64,000 nt of DNA from Clostridium beijerinckii HUN142. GTDB taxonomy: Bacteria; Bacillota; Clostridia; Clostridiales; Clostridiaceae. Under the pieces are notes generated by a model. It was not told where the DNA came from and made no database searches. It was given only the letters and a program-made list of their open reading frames with translations. Within the stretch, counting starts at the first letter, position 1. Every line of letters starts with the position of its first letter. A program made the translations under genes and the position numbers. The stretch is taken from NCBI RefSeq assembly GCF_000621745.1, contig NZ_JHXK01000021.1, forward strand, positions 1 through 64,000, written 5' to 3'. This document shows positions 26,003 through 34,299 of the stretch, piece after piece.

Positions 26003-26066
26003 ATTTTATATTATTATACTTACTTCATCAATTTAACTACATTTCATTAATATTACATTTTTGTTA
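26003..26066 (-). promoter_or_regulatory. BceR box and promoter of the BceA operon
   Basis: TAACA-AAAA-TGTAA (26053-26066), then 21 bp to TTGATG (26026-26031), N17, TAAAAT (26003-26008), all on the minus strand. The box matches the BceR consensus. The leader to the ATG is about 190 nt (25813-26002) and contains no gene. Confidence 0.85.
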
Positions 26067-26103
26067 TGTTGATATAATTGAGCAAATATAATTTAAAAAC
26101 AAA

Positions 26104-26215
26104 ATGCCCCCTTTATAGAAACAGTTTTATTATTTTAACTGTCTCCTATAAAGTGAGCATATGATTTTGATGTGTTTTATTGTGGACGCTGAAGTGATGA
26201 CTTCAAAGCCCACAA
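26104..26215 (-). terminator. Two hairpins downstream of the hydrolase gene
   Basis: First, TTGTGG..TGAAGT-CATC-ACTTCA..CCACAA (26180-26215), an almost perfect hairpin. Second, CTTTATAG and ACAGTT pair with AACTGT and CTATAAAG (26110-26153); on the minus strand this is followed by GGGGGCATTTTGTTTTT, a terminator tail. On the plus strand the first hairpin is followed by GTTTTTATTTT, so it could also stop plus-strand transcription. Confidence 0.6.
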
Positions 26216-26241
26216 GTTTTTATTTTAATTTCTATAATATA

Positions 26242-27219
26242 TTATAAACTTTTAAGAAATGAAATTATTTCTATACTAACCTCTTCTGGTTTTTCTTGTT
26301 GAGCCCAGTGTCCGCAATCTTCAAGAAATATAGTTTGACGGATGTTTGGGACAATACTCTTCATTCCAGAAATTATTTGATCCATCCCTGGAATACTTAA
26401 GCCAACATCACGAGTCCCTACTATAAATAATGCAGGAATTGTTACTTTTAATCCATTGAAACAACTTAATAATTCTCTATTTTTATCTAAATTCCGGTAA
26501 TAATTTAATCCGCCACTAAAGCCTGTTTTATCAAATGCTTCTGCATAAACCTCTAAGTCATTTTCTTTAAGCCAAGATGTAATTTTAGGCATTAGTAATG
26601 CTGAAAGTAATCCCTTCTCTCTTGATACCATACTAAATGGATTTGGAGTTCCATCATTACCTTTACGTGGTCCTGCATTTCCAGACGCTGAATACAGTAA
26701 GTTATGAACTGCAAATCGTGCATCTTTCTCGAATTCTTTTTCTGCTACACCTGGTGTTTGAAAATATAAAGTATAAAATAACTCCTCACTAGTTTGTGGG
26801 AAAACAGTGGTTGGCGGAATTGGTGGTTGAGGCATCATTGGAACTGTTAAAGCTATAACGCCCTTGAATTTATCTGGCCTTAATAATGCTGCATTCCATG
26901 CTATTGTTGCTCCCCAATCATTTCCTACTATTACTGCTGTTTCTTCATTTAATGCATCTAACAATCCAACTATATCTCCAACTAAATGAAGCAGAGTGTA
27001 TTGATCAATATTTTCTGGTTTTTCTGTATCTCCATATCCTCTTAAATCTGGTGCCACTACATGGTAACCTGCTTCAGCCAAAACAGGTATCTGATTCCTC
27101 CATGAGTACCATATTTCAGGGAAGCCATGAAGTAATAATACAAGAGGCCCTTTTCCTTGTTCCGCTATATGCATTTTTATACCATTTGTTTCAACAATTC
27201 TATGTTTTAATTCACTCAT
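26242..27219 (-). CDS. Alpha/beta hydrolase, epoxide-hydrolase-like
   Basis: 325 residues from the ATG at 27219 after GAGGAG; the longer frame has no ribosome site. HGFPEIWYSWR (oxyanion region), nucleophile Asp in GNDWGA (about 108), a cap domain with candidate lid Tyr in LNYYRNLD, a late acid Asp in GTRDVGL and catalytic His in DCGHWAQQE fit soluble epoxide hydrolases; haloalkane dehalogenases share the same triad. Divergent from a TetR gene, with an operator-like repeat on its -35, so it is likely repressed by that regulator and induced by a small lipophilic compound. Confidence 0.85.
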   Translation of the reverse strand: MSELKHRIVETNGIKMHIAEQGKGPLVLLLHGFPEIWYSWRNQIPVLAEAGYHVVAPDLRGYGDTEKPENIDQYTLLHLVGDIVGLLDALNEETAVIVGNDWGATIAWNAALLRPDKFKGVIALTVPMMPQPPIPPTTVFPQTSEELFYTLYFQTPGVAEKEFEKDARFAVHNLLYSASGNAGPRKGNDGTPNPFSMVSREKGLLSALLMPKITSWLKENDLEVYAEAFDKTGFSGGLNYYRNLDKNRELLSCFNGLKVTIPALFIVGTRDVGLSIPGMDQIISGMKSIVPNIRQTIFLEDCGHWAQQEKPEEVSIEIISFLKSL

Positions 27220-27310
27220 TTTACTTTCTCCTCGTATACATAATTGTAAATAGCAGCTCAATCGTCAAATTATTAAACACGTGTTGTTGTCGCGATTTAT
27301 GCATGCTATT

Positions 27311-27365
27311 ATTATAATGTACTGAAATTAGCTATTCAACCAACAGAAATCATGAAATGTCGGTT
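27311..27365 (-). promoter_or_regulatory. Hydrolase promoter with overlapping inverted repeat
   Basis: On the minus strand TTGAAT (27334-27339), N17, TATAAT (27311-27316). The inverted repeat AACCAACA-N12-TGTCGGTT (27338-27365, 7 of 8 positions paired) overlaps the edge of the -35. A second palindrome, AACACGTGTT (27276-27285), lies in the leader. Either could be the operator of the divergent TetR protein. The remaining gap to 27626 shows nothing else. Confidence 0.6.
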
Positions 27366-27626
27366 ATTAAGTAAAAAATATTAATAACAAGGGTTTATTA
27401 AGGAATATTTATATTGCAATAATAAATTTATACTTATAACTATAATAAGCCAAGTGCTCAATTAAAATTATAATTTAGGAGCTTACTTAAAATATCCATA
27501 CTATATAAATTCTAAATAATATAATTCATTCGTTATAAGGTTGTCTGATTTGAATTGTCCAATAGTTTAAAGCAAACTTCTATGAATTAATATTTTTATA
27601 GAATATATATTTAGAAAGGAGCAGGT

Positions 27627-28223
27627 ATGATACAAAAATCTCAAATAAATGATAAACGCATAACTAAATCTCGTAAACTCATCCAAGATGCATTTCTTTC
27701 ATTAGCTAATAAAAGCCCCTTTGAAAATATAACCGTGAAGGATATTTCAGAAAGAGCTAACGTAAACCGCGCAACCTTTTATGCTCATTTTAAAGATAAA
27801 TATGATTTATTAGATTCTTTTATATCAGATGAATTCATGACAATTGTATCTAGTAGGATTAGTCCTGATGCAAAGTTAAATGAGAAAACTTTGCGTGATT
27901 TAATTTTTATTATGTGTGACTATCATAAGACTGTTGGCACTAGCTATATAAGATTATATAAATCTGCCAACATGTTAATTGATATGAGAGTTCAGCTTAA
28001 ATTACAAGATACAGTACAAAACATGCTCAATAATACCAGAACTTGTTCAAAGAATGAAGAAGAAAAATTAGAATTGATTACTGTTATGATGAGCAGCGGT
28101 ATATATTGCGCTACGAAACGTTGGAATAGTAAAGGTAACTTGAAAGATGCTTCTGCAATTTCTGCATTAGCTGATGAGATTCTTTCTTTCATGACTTCTT
28201 GGCTAACATCCGAATTAGATTAA
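27627..28223 (+). CDS. TetR/AcrR-family repressor
   Basis: 198 residues. The N-terminal domain has the TetR helix-turn-helix (ITVKDISERANVNRATFYAHFKDKYDLL, about 38-65). The C-terminal region is the short TetR_C type with FMTSW near the end. AGAAAGGAGCAGGT precedes the ATG. Divergent from the epoxide-hydrolase-like gene, which it probably controls along with itself. Confidence 0.9.
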   Translation: MIQKSQINDKRITKSRKLIQDAFLSLANKSPFENITVKDISERANVNRATFYAHFKDKYDLLDSFISDEFMTIVSSRISPDAKLNEKTLRDLIFIMCDYHKTVGTSYIRLYKSANMLIDMRVQLKLQDTVQNMLNNTRTCSKNEEEKLELITVMMSSGIYCATKRWNSKGNLKDASAISALADEILSFMTSWLTSELD

Positions 28224-28406
28224 ATTTAATTAATCTCAATTTATTTAACTCATACATGAATTCTTCCTAATAATCTATTTAGTATTCTTATGAACACCTA
28301 TTAAAATTCTTCTCTACTAAATATGGCCATAGATTTTCTCTCTTAAATCGCATAAAAACATATGGTTTATTTACGTCCACAGCCTTCAAGCCCGTATTAT
28401 TCAAGC

Positions 28407-28492
28407 ATATTCTGAAGAATATTAGAATATATATTCTTCAGAATATATATGGTTTAGAATATTTATTCTTCACAATATTTATTGTAAAGAAT
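28407..28492. repeat. Two adjacent AT-rich inverted repeats between convergent genes
   Basis: ATATTCTGAAGAATAT (28407-28422) is mirrored perfectly by ATATTCTTCAGAATAT (28431-28446). Next, TTCTTCACAATA is mirrored by TATTGTAAAGAA (28467-28492, one mismatch). Each arm is itself built from GAAGAATAT-like units. They may serve as a two-way terminator between the tetR gene and the MBL gene. The rest of 28224-28622 holds no gene. Confidence 0.55.
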
Positions 28493-28622
28493 ATTATAGA
28501 TATCGAACTTTAAAACTAGACTTATGTGGTAACTTACCGAAATCATAAATATTTTGTTCCGAAAAGCTATGAAAATATCGCTAAAGGTTCTAAGCAGCGA
28601 TTAATTATTCAAATAATAATAT

Positions 28623-29354
28623 TTATTTGTCTTCATAGATTTTCTTATGCTGTGAATTTAAATATTCAATGATCTCAGTTTTATTTATAGGTGATGAGTG
28701 TCCCGGAAAACAAATGTCAAACTCTAAATCCTTTAATACATTTATAAAACGCTCTAATTTAGATGGATCATATTCACAATTATTATAGTAGTCCATGCCA
28801 TAAGCATCTCCTATAAATACTACTTTTTCTTCAGGTATATAAACTATTACTGAATCTTGAGAATGAGGTGAAATAACATTTTTTAAAATAACTGTTAATC
28901 CTCCTAAATCTATTTCTAAGTCATTTTTAAAGACTATATCAGCTGGTACAACTTTTATACCTTGAAGTCCTTCGTATTCTTTACGAATATTAGTATCTGC
29001 AAATTCAATATCTTCTCCAGTTAAGAGACGATTTTTCATTGCATCATCTGTCCATTGCCACTTAGACATAACATTTAATTGCTCATTAGTTATTTCACAT
29101 GCTATAGTTTTTCCTGTAACTGCATGCATCCCATAAGTATGATCCCAATGCCAATGAGTGATTGCAACATAATCAGGCAATCTTAAATTCAATTTTTCTA
29201 TACAACTATTAAATTTCTTTACATGATTTTTTGAATTTCCTGCATCCACCATTAAAGAATATTTATCTCCTTTAATATATCCAAGCACTGGTCTGTCAGT
29301 TTCTCCGTCATTAATTAGATAATAAACCTTTTCTGTAACCTTTGTAAATTCCAT
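28623..29354 (-). CDS. MBL-fold metallohydrolase
   Basis: 243 residues from the ATG at 29354 (a GTG at 29366 lies in the GGTGGGAC box). The metal site is HWHWDHTYGMH (HxHxDH), with later ligands in ISPHSQDS, FIGDAYG and PGHSSP. Such proteins hydrolyse esters, amides or thioesters, or detoxify; there is no way to tell which from the sequence. Its terminator may be the repeat region at 28407-28492. Confidence 0.85.
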   Translation of the reverse strand: MEFTKVTEKVYYLINDGETDRPVLGYIKGDKYSLMVDAGNSKNHVKKFNSCIEKLNLRLPDYVAITHWHWDHTYGMHAVTGKTIACEITNEQLNVMSKWQWTDDAMKNRLLTGEDIEFADTNIRKEYEGLQGIKVVPADIVFKNDLEIDLGGLTVILKNVISPHSQDSVIVYIPEEKVVFIGDAYGMDYYNNCEYDPSKLERFINVLKDLEFDICFPGHSSPINKTEIIEYLNSQHKKIYEDK

Positions 29355-29387
29355 AAAAAGTCCCACCTTTCTTTATACAAAATTAAA

Positions 29388-29426
29388 ACTCCCCATATAG
29401 ACAAACAATATCATCTATGGAGAGTT
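29388..29426 (-). terminator. Terminator-like hairpin upstream of the MBL gene
   Basis: AACTCTCCATAG pairs with CTATATGGGGAGTT on the minus strand (one mismatch, 2 nt bulge), followed by TTTAATTTTG. It would end transcripts coming from the dikinase gene 450 bp upstream. Confidence 0.5.
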
Positions 29427-29871
29427 CATTTATTTAAAGATCTTTTATTATAGTTAAATTTAATCTAATATAAAACATATACTTTAGCTTAATCAAAATA
29501 AGTACTTCTAAATATATGTATATCTAAAGTTATTTTATTTTTTATAAAAGAGCTTAGTAGAAGATATTGTTCTTAAAATGCTCACTTAGTTAAAGCTCTA
29601 TGGTAGAACTTCAAAGCATCTCAAACTATTTAATTTTAATAGCTTAGTTAAGAACAACTAAAATCATCTCTTTAAGTCTCCTTTTTATAAATCATTCAAT
29701 TACAATGGTATCACGCTGAATTTTTACTGTCAATGCATTTTACTGTTAGACTATTACTAATAATATAACATTATCCAACTGATTTAACTTAGCTTCACCA
29801 TCAATGATCCATTTAATTCTTTCCATAAAATTAATTCTTTCGTGTATTATCATTCGTATTTTCACAATTAT
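29427..29871. other. Intergenic region with a 10 bp inverted repeat
   Basis: TTGTTCTTAA (29567-29576) and TTAAGAACAA (29648-29657) are perfect mirror arms around 71 bp, with CTTAGTTAA and TTAGTTAA inside. No open frame or transposase is present, so it is either a structured 3' region or the trace of a small mobile element. Nothing else is visible in this gap. Confidence 0.35.
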
Positions 29872-32415
29872 TTATAATAATGTTATTACTCCATTTGTTC
29901 CGTCTACTCTTATTCTTTGTCCATCTTTTAATATACTTGTTGCATTATCAATAGCCACAACAGCCGGTATACCGTACTCTCTAGCTACAATTGCCGCATG
30001 GGATGTTGGGCTTCCTATTTCAGTGACAGCCGCAGCTGCAACTTTAAAAAGAGGTGTCCAAATTGGAGATGTATATGGCGATACGAGTATATCTCCCTTT
30101 TTCAATTTTTTAAATTCAGAAGGATTTCTTACTATGCATACTGAACCTTCATATACTCCACGACTTGCAGCACTTCCTTTAATTGAATTAGAATTTTCGT
30201 TCTTATCTTGTTTAATTTTTTCCTTTGACTCAAATACTGGAATTGACCCTGTAGCTACCAACCAATGCACACCTTTTTCATGAGCCTCATAAACCTTATC
30301 AAAAGCTTTCTTTCTTTTATTTAATCTTTCTTCTATATTTAACTTACCTTCTGCCACTGAATTAAGTTCCTCAAGAAAAATGAAAAATACATCTTCTGCA
30401 TCATTAATATAATCTTTCTCAACTAAAAGGCTTCCTAGCTTTAAAGCCATTCTATGCAAACAACCTGCTATTTTTTCTAAGTAAAATACACTTTCCTCTC
30501 TTATTATTACCGTATATCTTATTTTCTCTAGAACTTTAGTAAACTTTTTATAATCATCACATTTTAACCCTTTCTTTACTAAGTCTTTTGCAATTTTATA
30601 AGCTTCTTCCTGTTTCCTAAAACTTTCTTCCGAATCTAATATAGATGTATCGCATAATAACGCATCAATAATTTCATTTATCATTTCAGGTTTTTCACTC
30701 CATGTAGAAGGTGATATCATACGTCCAGCACCTATAGAAGATCTATCTCCATATTCTTTCAAGAAATTCTCAATTGCATCCTTAAAAGCCTGGCCGCCTT
30801 TTCCATTCATGATTGCTGTTTGTGCTATCTTTATCATTTCTTTGTTCTGAAGTGCAGTTCTAAAAGGCAAAGCTCTAAGAAGATTTTCTTTAACCTCTTC
30901 AAACATTTCCTTTCCTACAGCTTTTTTAATTAACTTATTAAACTTAAACTCAGTAATTCCACCAGGCATACCAATTAAAGAAAACCTTTTATAAACAAAA
31001 TTCTCGTATTCTTTCATCCCCTGTTTAATAAGTTTTATAAGCTTCTCTGAATCGTTTGTATTCTTTTTCGCAGTATCCATCCTCTTAATCCACTCATTAG
31101 CTTCTCTTGAAAAATCCTGCCATAGAACATTTGTATCTTTAAATAAATCATTAATTAATGATTTAGGCCCCTTCCAAATTATAGATGGAGATATTGATGG
31201 CGCCTGATAGCTTAATGCCACGCATCCACTTTCTCTTTCTATAGGTATATTCTGCTCCTTAGGCATCTTAAAGCCTGTTTCGGAGAAAGAAGTATATATC
31301 CCCTGATAGAAATGAGTAAAACATGCAAAATCCAAAGGAGTATGTGGATATGGACTATGTTCCATTACACTTTGAAGACCAAAATCTGCCTTTTTGCCTT
31401 GATAAATTATTTTATCCTCAGATCCAAGTATATTAAAATCCTCCCCCTCAGCTTCCATTGTTGTAATTGGTCTTGCTTGAAGTAAATATATCTTGCCTTC
31501 AGAAAGAGCCCATTCTGTATCTTGAGGACTACCATAATGTTTTTCAACAAGCTCTGCTAGTTTTGTAAGCTGACTAAGTTCATTTGATCCTAGGCAATAG
31601 GATTTTCTCTTTGAATCAGGTACTTTTTCTGTAACAATTCCGTTTTTAGTTAATTTAATATTAATCTCTTTAGAGCCAAGATTCTTTTCTTTTATATCTC
31701 CCTTTTTGCTTAAAACAAATGAATCCGGAGTTATTAAACCACTAACAACTGCTTCACCAAGCCCATAGCCTGCACTTATTAATATTTCATCTCTCTTTCC
31801 ATTTACAGGATTTGCAGTAAACATCACTCCAGCCGCCTCTGAATCTATCATTGCCTGAACTACAACTGCAAGATCCACCTTAAGATGCTCAAAATTCATA
31901 CTTATTCTATAATTTATTGCCTGCAATGACCAAAGACTTGCCCAGCATTTTTTTAAATGTTTAATGACATTTTCTTTTCCATAGATACCAAGATAAGTCT
32001 CATGCTGCCCTGCAAATGAAGCCGTTGGTAAATCTTCAGCCGTTGCACTTGATCGTACTGAAACTGACATCTTTTCACTTGCTCCCATTTTTTTATACAA
32101 GCCGTCAAAAGCTATGTTTAGCTCCTTCTGAATCTCAATAGGCATTTGAGCTTTTTCAATCCATGATGAGATATCTTTACTTGCCTCTGATATTTCATTA
32201 ATATCTTGTCCCTTAATCTTTTCAAGCCTTTTTGTTATTTTCTCCTTAAGACCAGATCTTTCAAGATGAACATCATATGCACTTGTTGTAACCACAAATC
32301 CAGGTGGTACAGGTAGTCCAGCATTTATTAATATTGCGAGGTTAGCTCCTTTTCCTCCTGCTTCAAGCAATGAATCTTTATTTAATTCTTTTAACATTTT
32401 AATATATTTTGACAT
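29872..32415 (-). CDS. Rifampin-phosphotransferase-like dikinase, copy 1
   Basis: 847 residues from the ATG at 32415, 7 nt after AGGAGA. The N-terminal 320 residues are the PPDK/PEP-synthase ATP-grasp domain (GGKGANLAILINAGLPVPPG near 20, VRSSATAEDLPTASFAGQHE near 120, EWALSEGKIYLLQARPIT near 310). A large helical middle domain follows. The phospho-His domain (GSPTSHAAIVAREYGIPAVV) is at the very C-terminus, and there is no PEP-binding barrel. That order is the one in rifampin phosphotransferase (ATP, drug, His), not PEP synthase. MarR-type operators lie upstream. It probably phosphorylates a small molecule; which one is unknown. Confidence 0.8.
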   Translation of the reverse strand: MSKYIKMLKELNKDSLLEAGGKGANLAILINAGLPVPPGFVVTTSAYDVHLERSGLKEKITKRLEKIKGQDINEISEASKDISSWIEKAQMPIEIQKELNIAFDGLYKKMGASEKMSVSVRSSATAEDLPTASFAGQHETYLGIYGKENVIKHLKKCWASLWSLQAINYRISMNFEHLKVDLAVVVQAMIDSEAAGVMFTANPVNGKRDEILISAGYGLGEAVVSGLITPDSFVLSKKGDIKEKNLGSKEINIKLTKNGIVTEKVPDSKRKSYCLGSNELSQLTKLAELVEKHYGSPQDTEWALSEGKIYLLQARPITTMEAEGEDFNILGSEDKIIYQGKKADFGLQSVMEHSPYPHTPLDFACFTHFYQGIYTSFSETGFKMPKEQNIPIERESGCVALSYQAPSISPSIIWKGPKSLINDLFKDTNVLWQDFSREANEWIKRMDTAKKNTNDSEKLIKLIKQGMKEYENFVYKRFSLIGMPGGITEFKFNKLIKKAVGKEMFEEVKENLLRALPFRTALQNKEMIKIAQTAIMNGKGGQAFKDAIENFLKEYGDRSSIGAGRMISPSTWSEKPEMINEIIDALLCDTSILDSEESFRKQEEAYKIAKDLVKKGLKCDDYKKFTKVLEKIRYTVIIREESVFYLEKIAGCLHRMALKLGSLLVEKDYINDAEDVFFIFLEELNSVAEGKLNIEERLNKRKKAFDKVYEAHEKGVHWLVATGSIPVFESKEKIKQDKNENSNSIKGSAASRGVYEGSVCIVRNPSEFKKLKKGDILVSPYTSPIWTPLFKVAAAAVTEIGSPTSHAAIVAREYGIPAVVAIDNATSILKDGQRIRVDGTNGVITLL

Positions 32416-32501
32416 AATTATTTCTCCTATCTTAATCAATTTAATCCTAATGCTTATAATGCCTTCATTTAAAATATCTGATATAATATTTAGAAATATA
32501 T

Positions 32502-32513
32502 GTAGACATCTAC
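32502..32513 (-). promoter_or_regulatory. MarR-type operator 1, dikinase promoter
   Basis: GTAGA-CA-TCTAC, a perfect dyad with 5 bp arms, 87 bp before the dikinase ATG. On the minus strand it overlaps a possible -35 that is followed by TATTAT. Two more copies of the dyad lie at 32652 and 33183. Confidence 0.75.
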
Positions 32514-32651
32514 TTACTTTGTTAAATGAGAGTTAACTTAGGGCCCTTTAAAGTATTTGCATAACTTAATTTATAAACAATCAATTTTTTCAAAGTTAGT
32601 TAACATATTTAATAAGTAATAAAACAAAGCTTCATAGAAAATAAAAAATAC

Positions 32652-32663
32652 GTAGACTTCTAC
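32652..32663 (-). promoter_or_regulatory. MarR-type operator 2
   Basis: GTAGA-CT-TCTAC, 139 bp from operator 1 and past the terminator of the marR gene, so it belongs to the dikinase upstream region rather than to marR. Two sites at this spacing could allow looping. Confidence 0.7.
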
Positions 32664-32677
32664 ATACTCATTTAAAT

Positions 32678-32699
32678 AAAAAGCAGCATTTTGCTTTTT
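32678..32699 (-). terminator. Terminator of the marR gene
   Basis: AAAAAGCA and TGCTTTTT form an 8 bp stem right after the stop at 32704; the minus strand ends GCTTTTTATTT. Confidence 0.8.
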
Positions 32700-32703
32700 A
32701 TTA

Positions 32704-33156
32704 TTAATCAGACTCTCCATATAAATTTTTATAAGCTCTAATAAGCAGATCCAAAAAAACTTTTTTCTCCTCTTGTGACATGCCTTTTAATAACTGTTCC
32801 TCAGTTTCTTCAAAAACCTTTTCCATTTCTGTTAATATATTTTTTCCTTTTGCAGTAACTTGGATTTGAAAAGTACGCCCATCTGATATCCCAGCACTAC
32901 GTATGATGCAACCTTTTCTATCTAATCCATTTAAAAGATTAGTTATAGATGAGCCTTTTAAATTCATAACACTCTCTAAATTCTTGCGAGTTATCTCGTT
33001 TCCGTGCCTTATTTCTCTTTCAATAAGCTCCAACAATAAAGCTTGAGGTGAAGTAAGATCATATTCCTTTAATTTTTCGTCATTTGTATATCTCATCTTT
33101 TGAGCAATGCTCTTTATAAATAAATCATACGGGTATTCCCAGTTTCTATTCTTCAT
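32704..33156 (-). CDS. MarR-family regulator
   Basis: 150 residues, the usual MarR length. Winged helix about 45-105: TRKNLESVMNLKGSSITNLLNGLDRKGCI is the DNA-reading helix, followed by the wing AGISDGRTFQIQVTAKGK. GTGAGGATG precedes the ATG. Its own promoter (TTGACA-N17-TATTAT) is covered at the start point by operator 3, so it should repress itself. Two more operators lie before the dikinase gene downstream, its likely target. Confidence 0.9.
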   Translation of the reverse strand: MKNRNWEYPYDLFIKSIAQKMRYTNDEKLKEYDLTSPQALLLELIEREIRHGNEITRKNLESVMNLKGSSITNLLNGLDRKGCIIRSAGISDGRTFQIQVTAKGKNILTEMEKVFEETEEQLLKGMSQEEKKVFLDLLIRAYKNLYGESD

Positions 33157-33182
33157 TATTTATCATCCTCACTTCAAATTAG

Positions 33183-33226
33183 GTAGATCTCTACTTAATA
33201 ATATATACAATATATCTTATTGTCAA
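33183..33226 (-). promoter_or_regulatory. marR promoter with MarR-type operator 3
   Basis: On the minus strand TTGACA (33221-33226), N17, TATTAT (33198-33203), directly followed by GTAGA-GA-TCTAC (33183-33194) over the presumed start point. The placement is that of an autorepressed promoter. Confidence 0.85.
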
Positions 33227-33467
33227 TAAATTTAAATTTCAGTATCATTTTTATATAAATTTAATATATTCTTCATAGTTCAATATTCAAAATCCGTCAT
33301 TTTTTATTTTAATTCCATAACAAATTATAAACTTTTAGTCATTAAAAGAAATCTATTAATTAGAACTTACTTCTCTCCCAGTATCACTTCATCTTTTTAA
33401 ATTCCCCTTAATACCAATTATATTATTAAGCAATAATACAATTTTTTACTTTTAAGTATTAAATTTA
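33227..33467. other. Divergent gap between marR and tetR genes, upper part
   Basis: 241 bp of AT-rich sequence lying between the marR promoter and the tetR promoter. I see no open frame, hairpin with T tract or repeat in it. Confidence 0.4.
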
Positions 33468-33500
33468 TTCATTGACCATACTGGTCAATGAAGTTATAAT
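33468..33500 (+). promoter_or_regulatory. tetR-dikinase promoter covered by a TetR operator
   Basis: TTGACC (33472-33477), N17, TATAAT (33495-33500). The 25 bp dyad TTCATTGACCA-TAC-TGGTCAATGAA (33468-33492) has perfect 11 bp arms and covers the -35 and nearly all of the spacer. This is a textbook position for repression by the TetR protein encoded next. Confidence 0.88.
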
Positions 33501-33646
33501 CCTCTTAAATAATAAAAAGAATTATTTTTTTACTACTTAAATTACAATAATAATATTTCACTAAAGTAATGAGCATAACTTAATAGCACAAATATCTATA
33601 TAAAATTCCTTATTAATCTTACATAGATCTGAAAGAAGGCAATACT

Positions 33647-34270
33647 GTGGTATCGAAATTTTTAAATTTAGATTCAGAAAAACAAAATCGTATCTTAAAT
33701 GCAGCAATAAATGAATTTGCTGAGAAAGGTTATGAGAATGCCTCTACAAATGAGATTGTTAAAGAGGCCGGTATATCTAAAGGGTTATTATTTCACTATT
33801 TCAAAAATAAGAAGCAATTATTTTTATTTTTATATGATTATTGCATAGATGTTAGCATGACTGAATTTTACAAAAAGATTGATTTAAAGGAAAGAGATTT
33901 TTTCGTTAGGTTACGTCAAATCCATCTGATTAAAGCAGAATTATTGAATAAATTTCCTAAAATTCTTAAATTCATTGAAGCTGTAAATATGGAAAAATCA
34001 AGTGATATAGAAAATGATTTAAATGTGATAAATAAGGAAGAATTAGAAAGCGCTTCAAAAAGAGTATTTAATGGTATAGATTTATCTAAATTTAGAGATA
34101 GCATAGATATAGAAAGGGCGATAAACGTTGTTATATGGTCCTTTCAAGGATTTAATGCAAAAGTTCTAGAAGAGGCAAAGTCATCATCTTCAAAACAAAT
34201 TAATTATGATAAGGCTTTTATTGAAGCAGAAGCATATACAGAAATGCTTAAAAGTTGTTTTTATAAATAA
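33647..34270 (+). CDS. TetR/AcrR-family repressor of the second dikinase
   Basis: 207 residues from a GTG after AAGAAGG. The helix-turn-helix is ASTNEIVKEAGISKGLLFHYFKNKKQLF (about 33-60). The C-terminal domain is the longer ligand-binding type. It lies 29 bp upstream of the dikinase gene and shares its promoter, so regulator and enzyme form an operon that should open when the ligand is bound. Confidence 0.9.
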   Translation: MVSKFLNLDSEKQNRILNAAINEFAEKGYENASTNEIVKEAGISKGLLFHYFKNKKQLFLFLYDYCIDVSMTEFYKKIDLKERDFFVRLRQIHLIKAELLNKFPKILKFIEAVNMEKSSDIENDLNVINKEELESASKRVFNGIDLSKFRDSIDIERAINVVIWSFQGFNAKVLEEAKSSSSKQINYDKAFIEAEAYTEMLKSCFYK

Positions 34271-34299
34271 ATATTGAGTTTTAAAAAGGAGGTATTATA

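Noticed and set aside
26180..26215. The near-perfect hairpin as a tRNA or small RNA gene
   Set aside because: No cloverleaf or T-loop sequence; two nearby hairpins with T-rich flanks are better read as terminators.
26886..27317. A 143-residue plus-strand frame opposite the hydrolase
   Set aside because: Antisense to a well-supported gene, Leu/His-rich and without a ribosome site.
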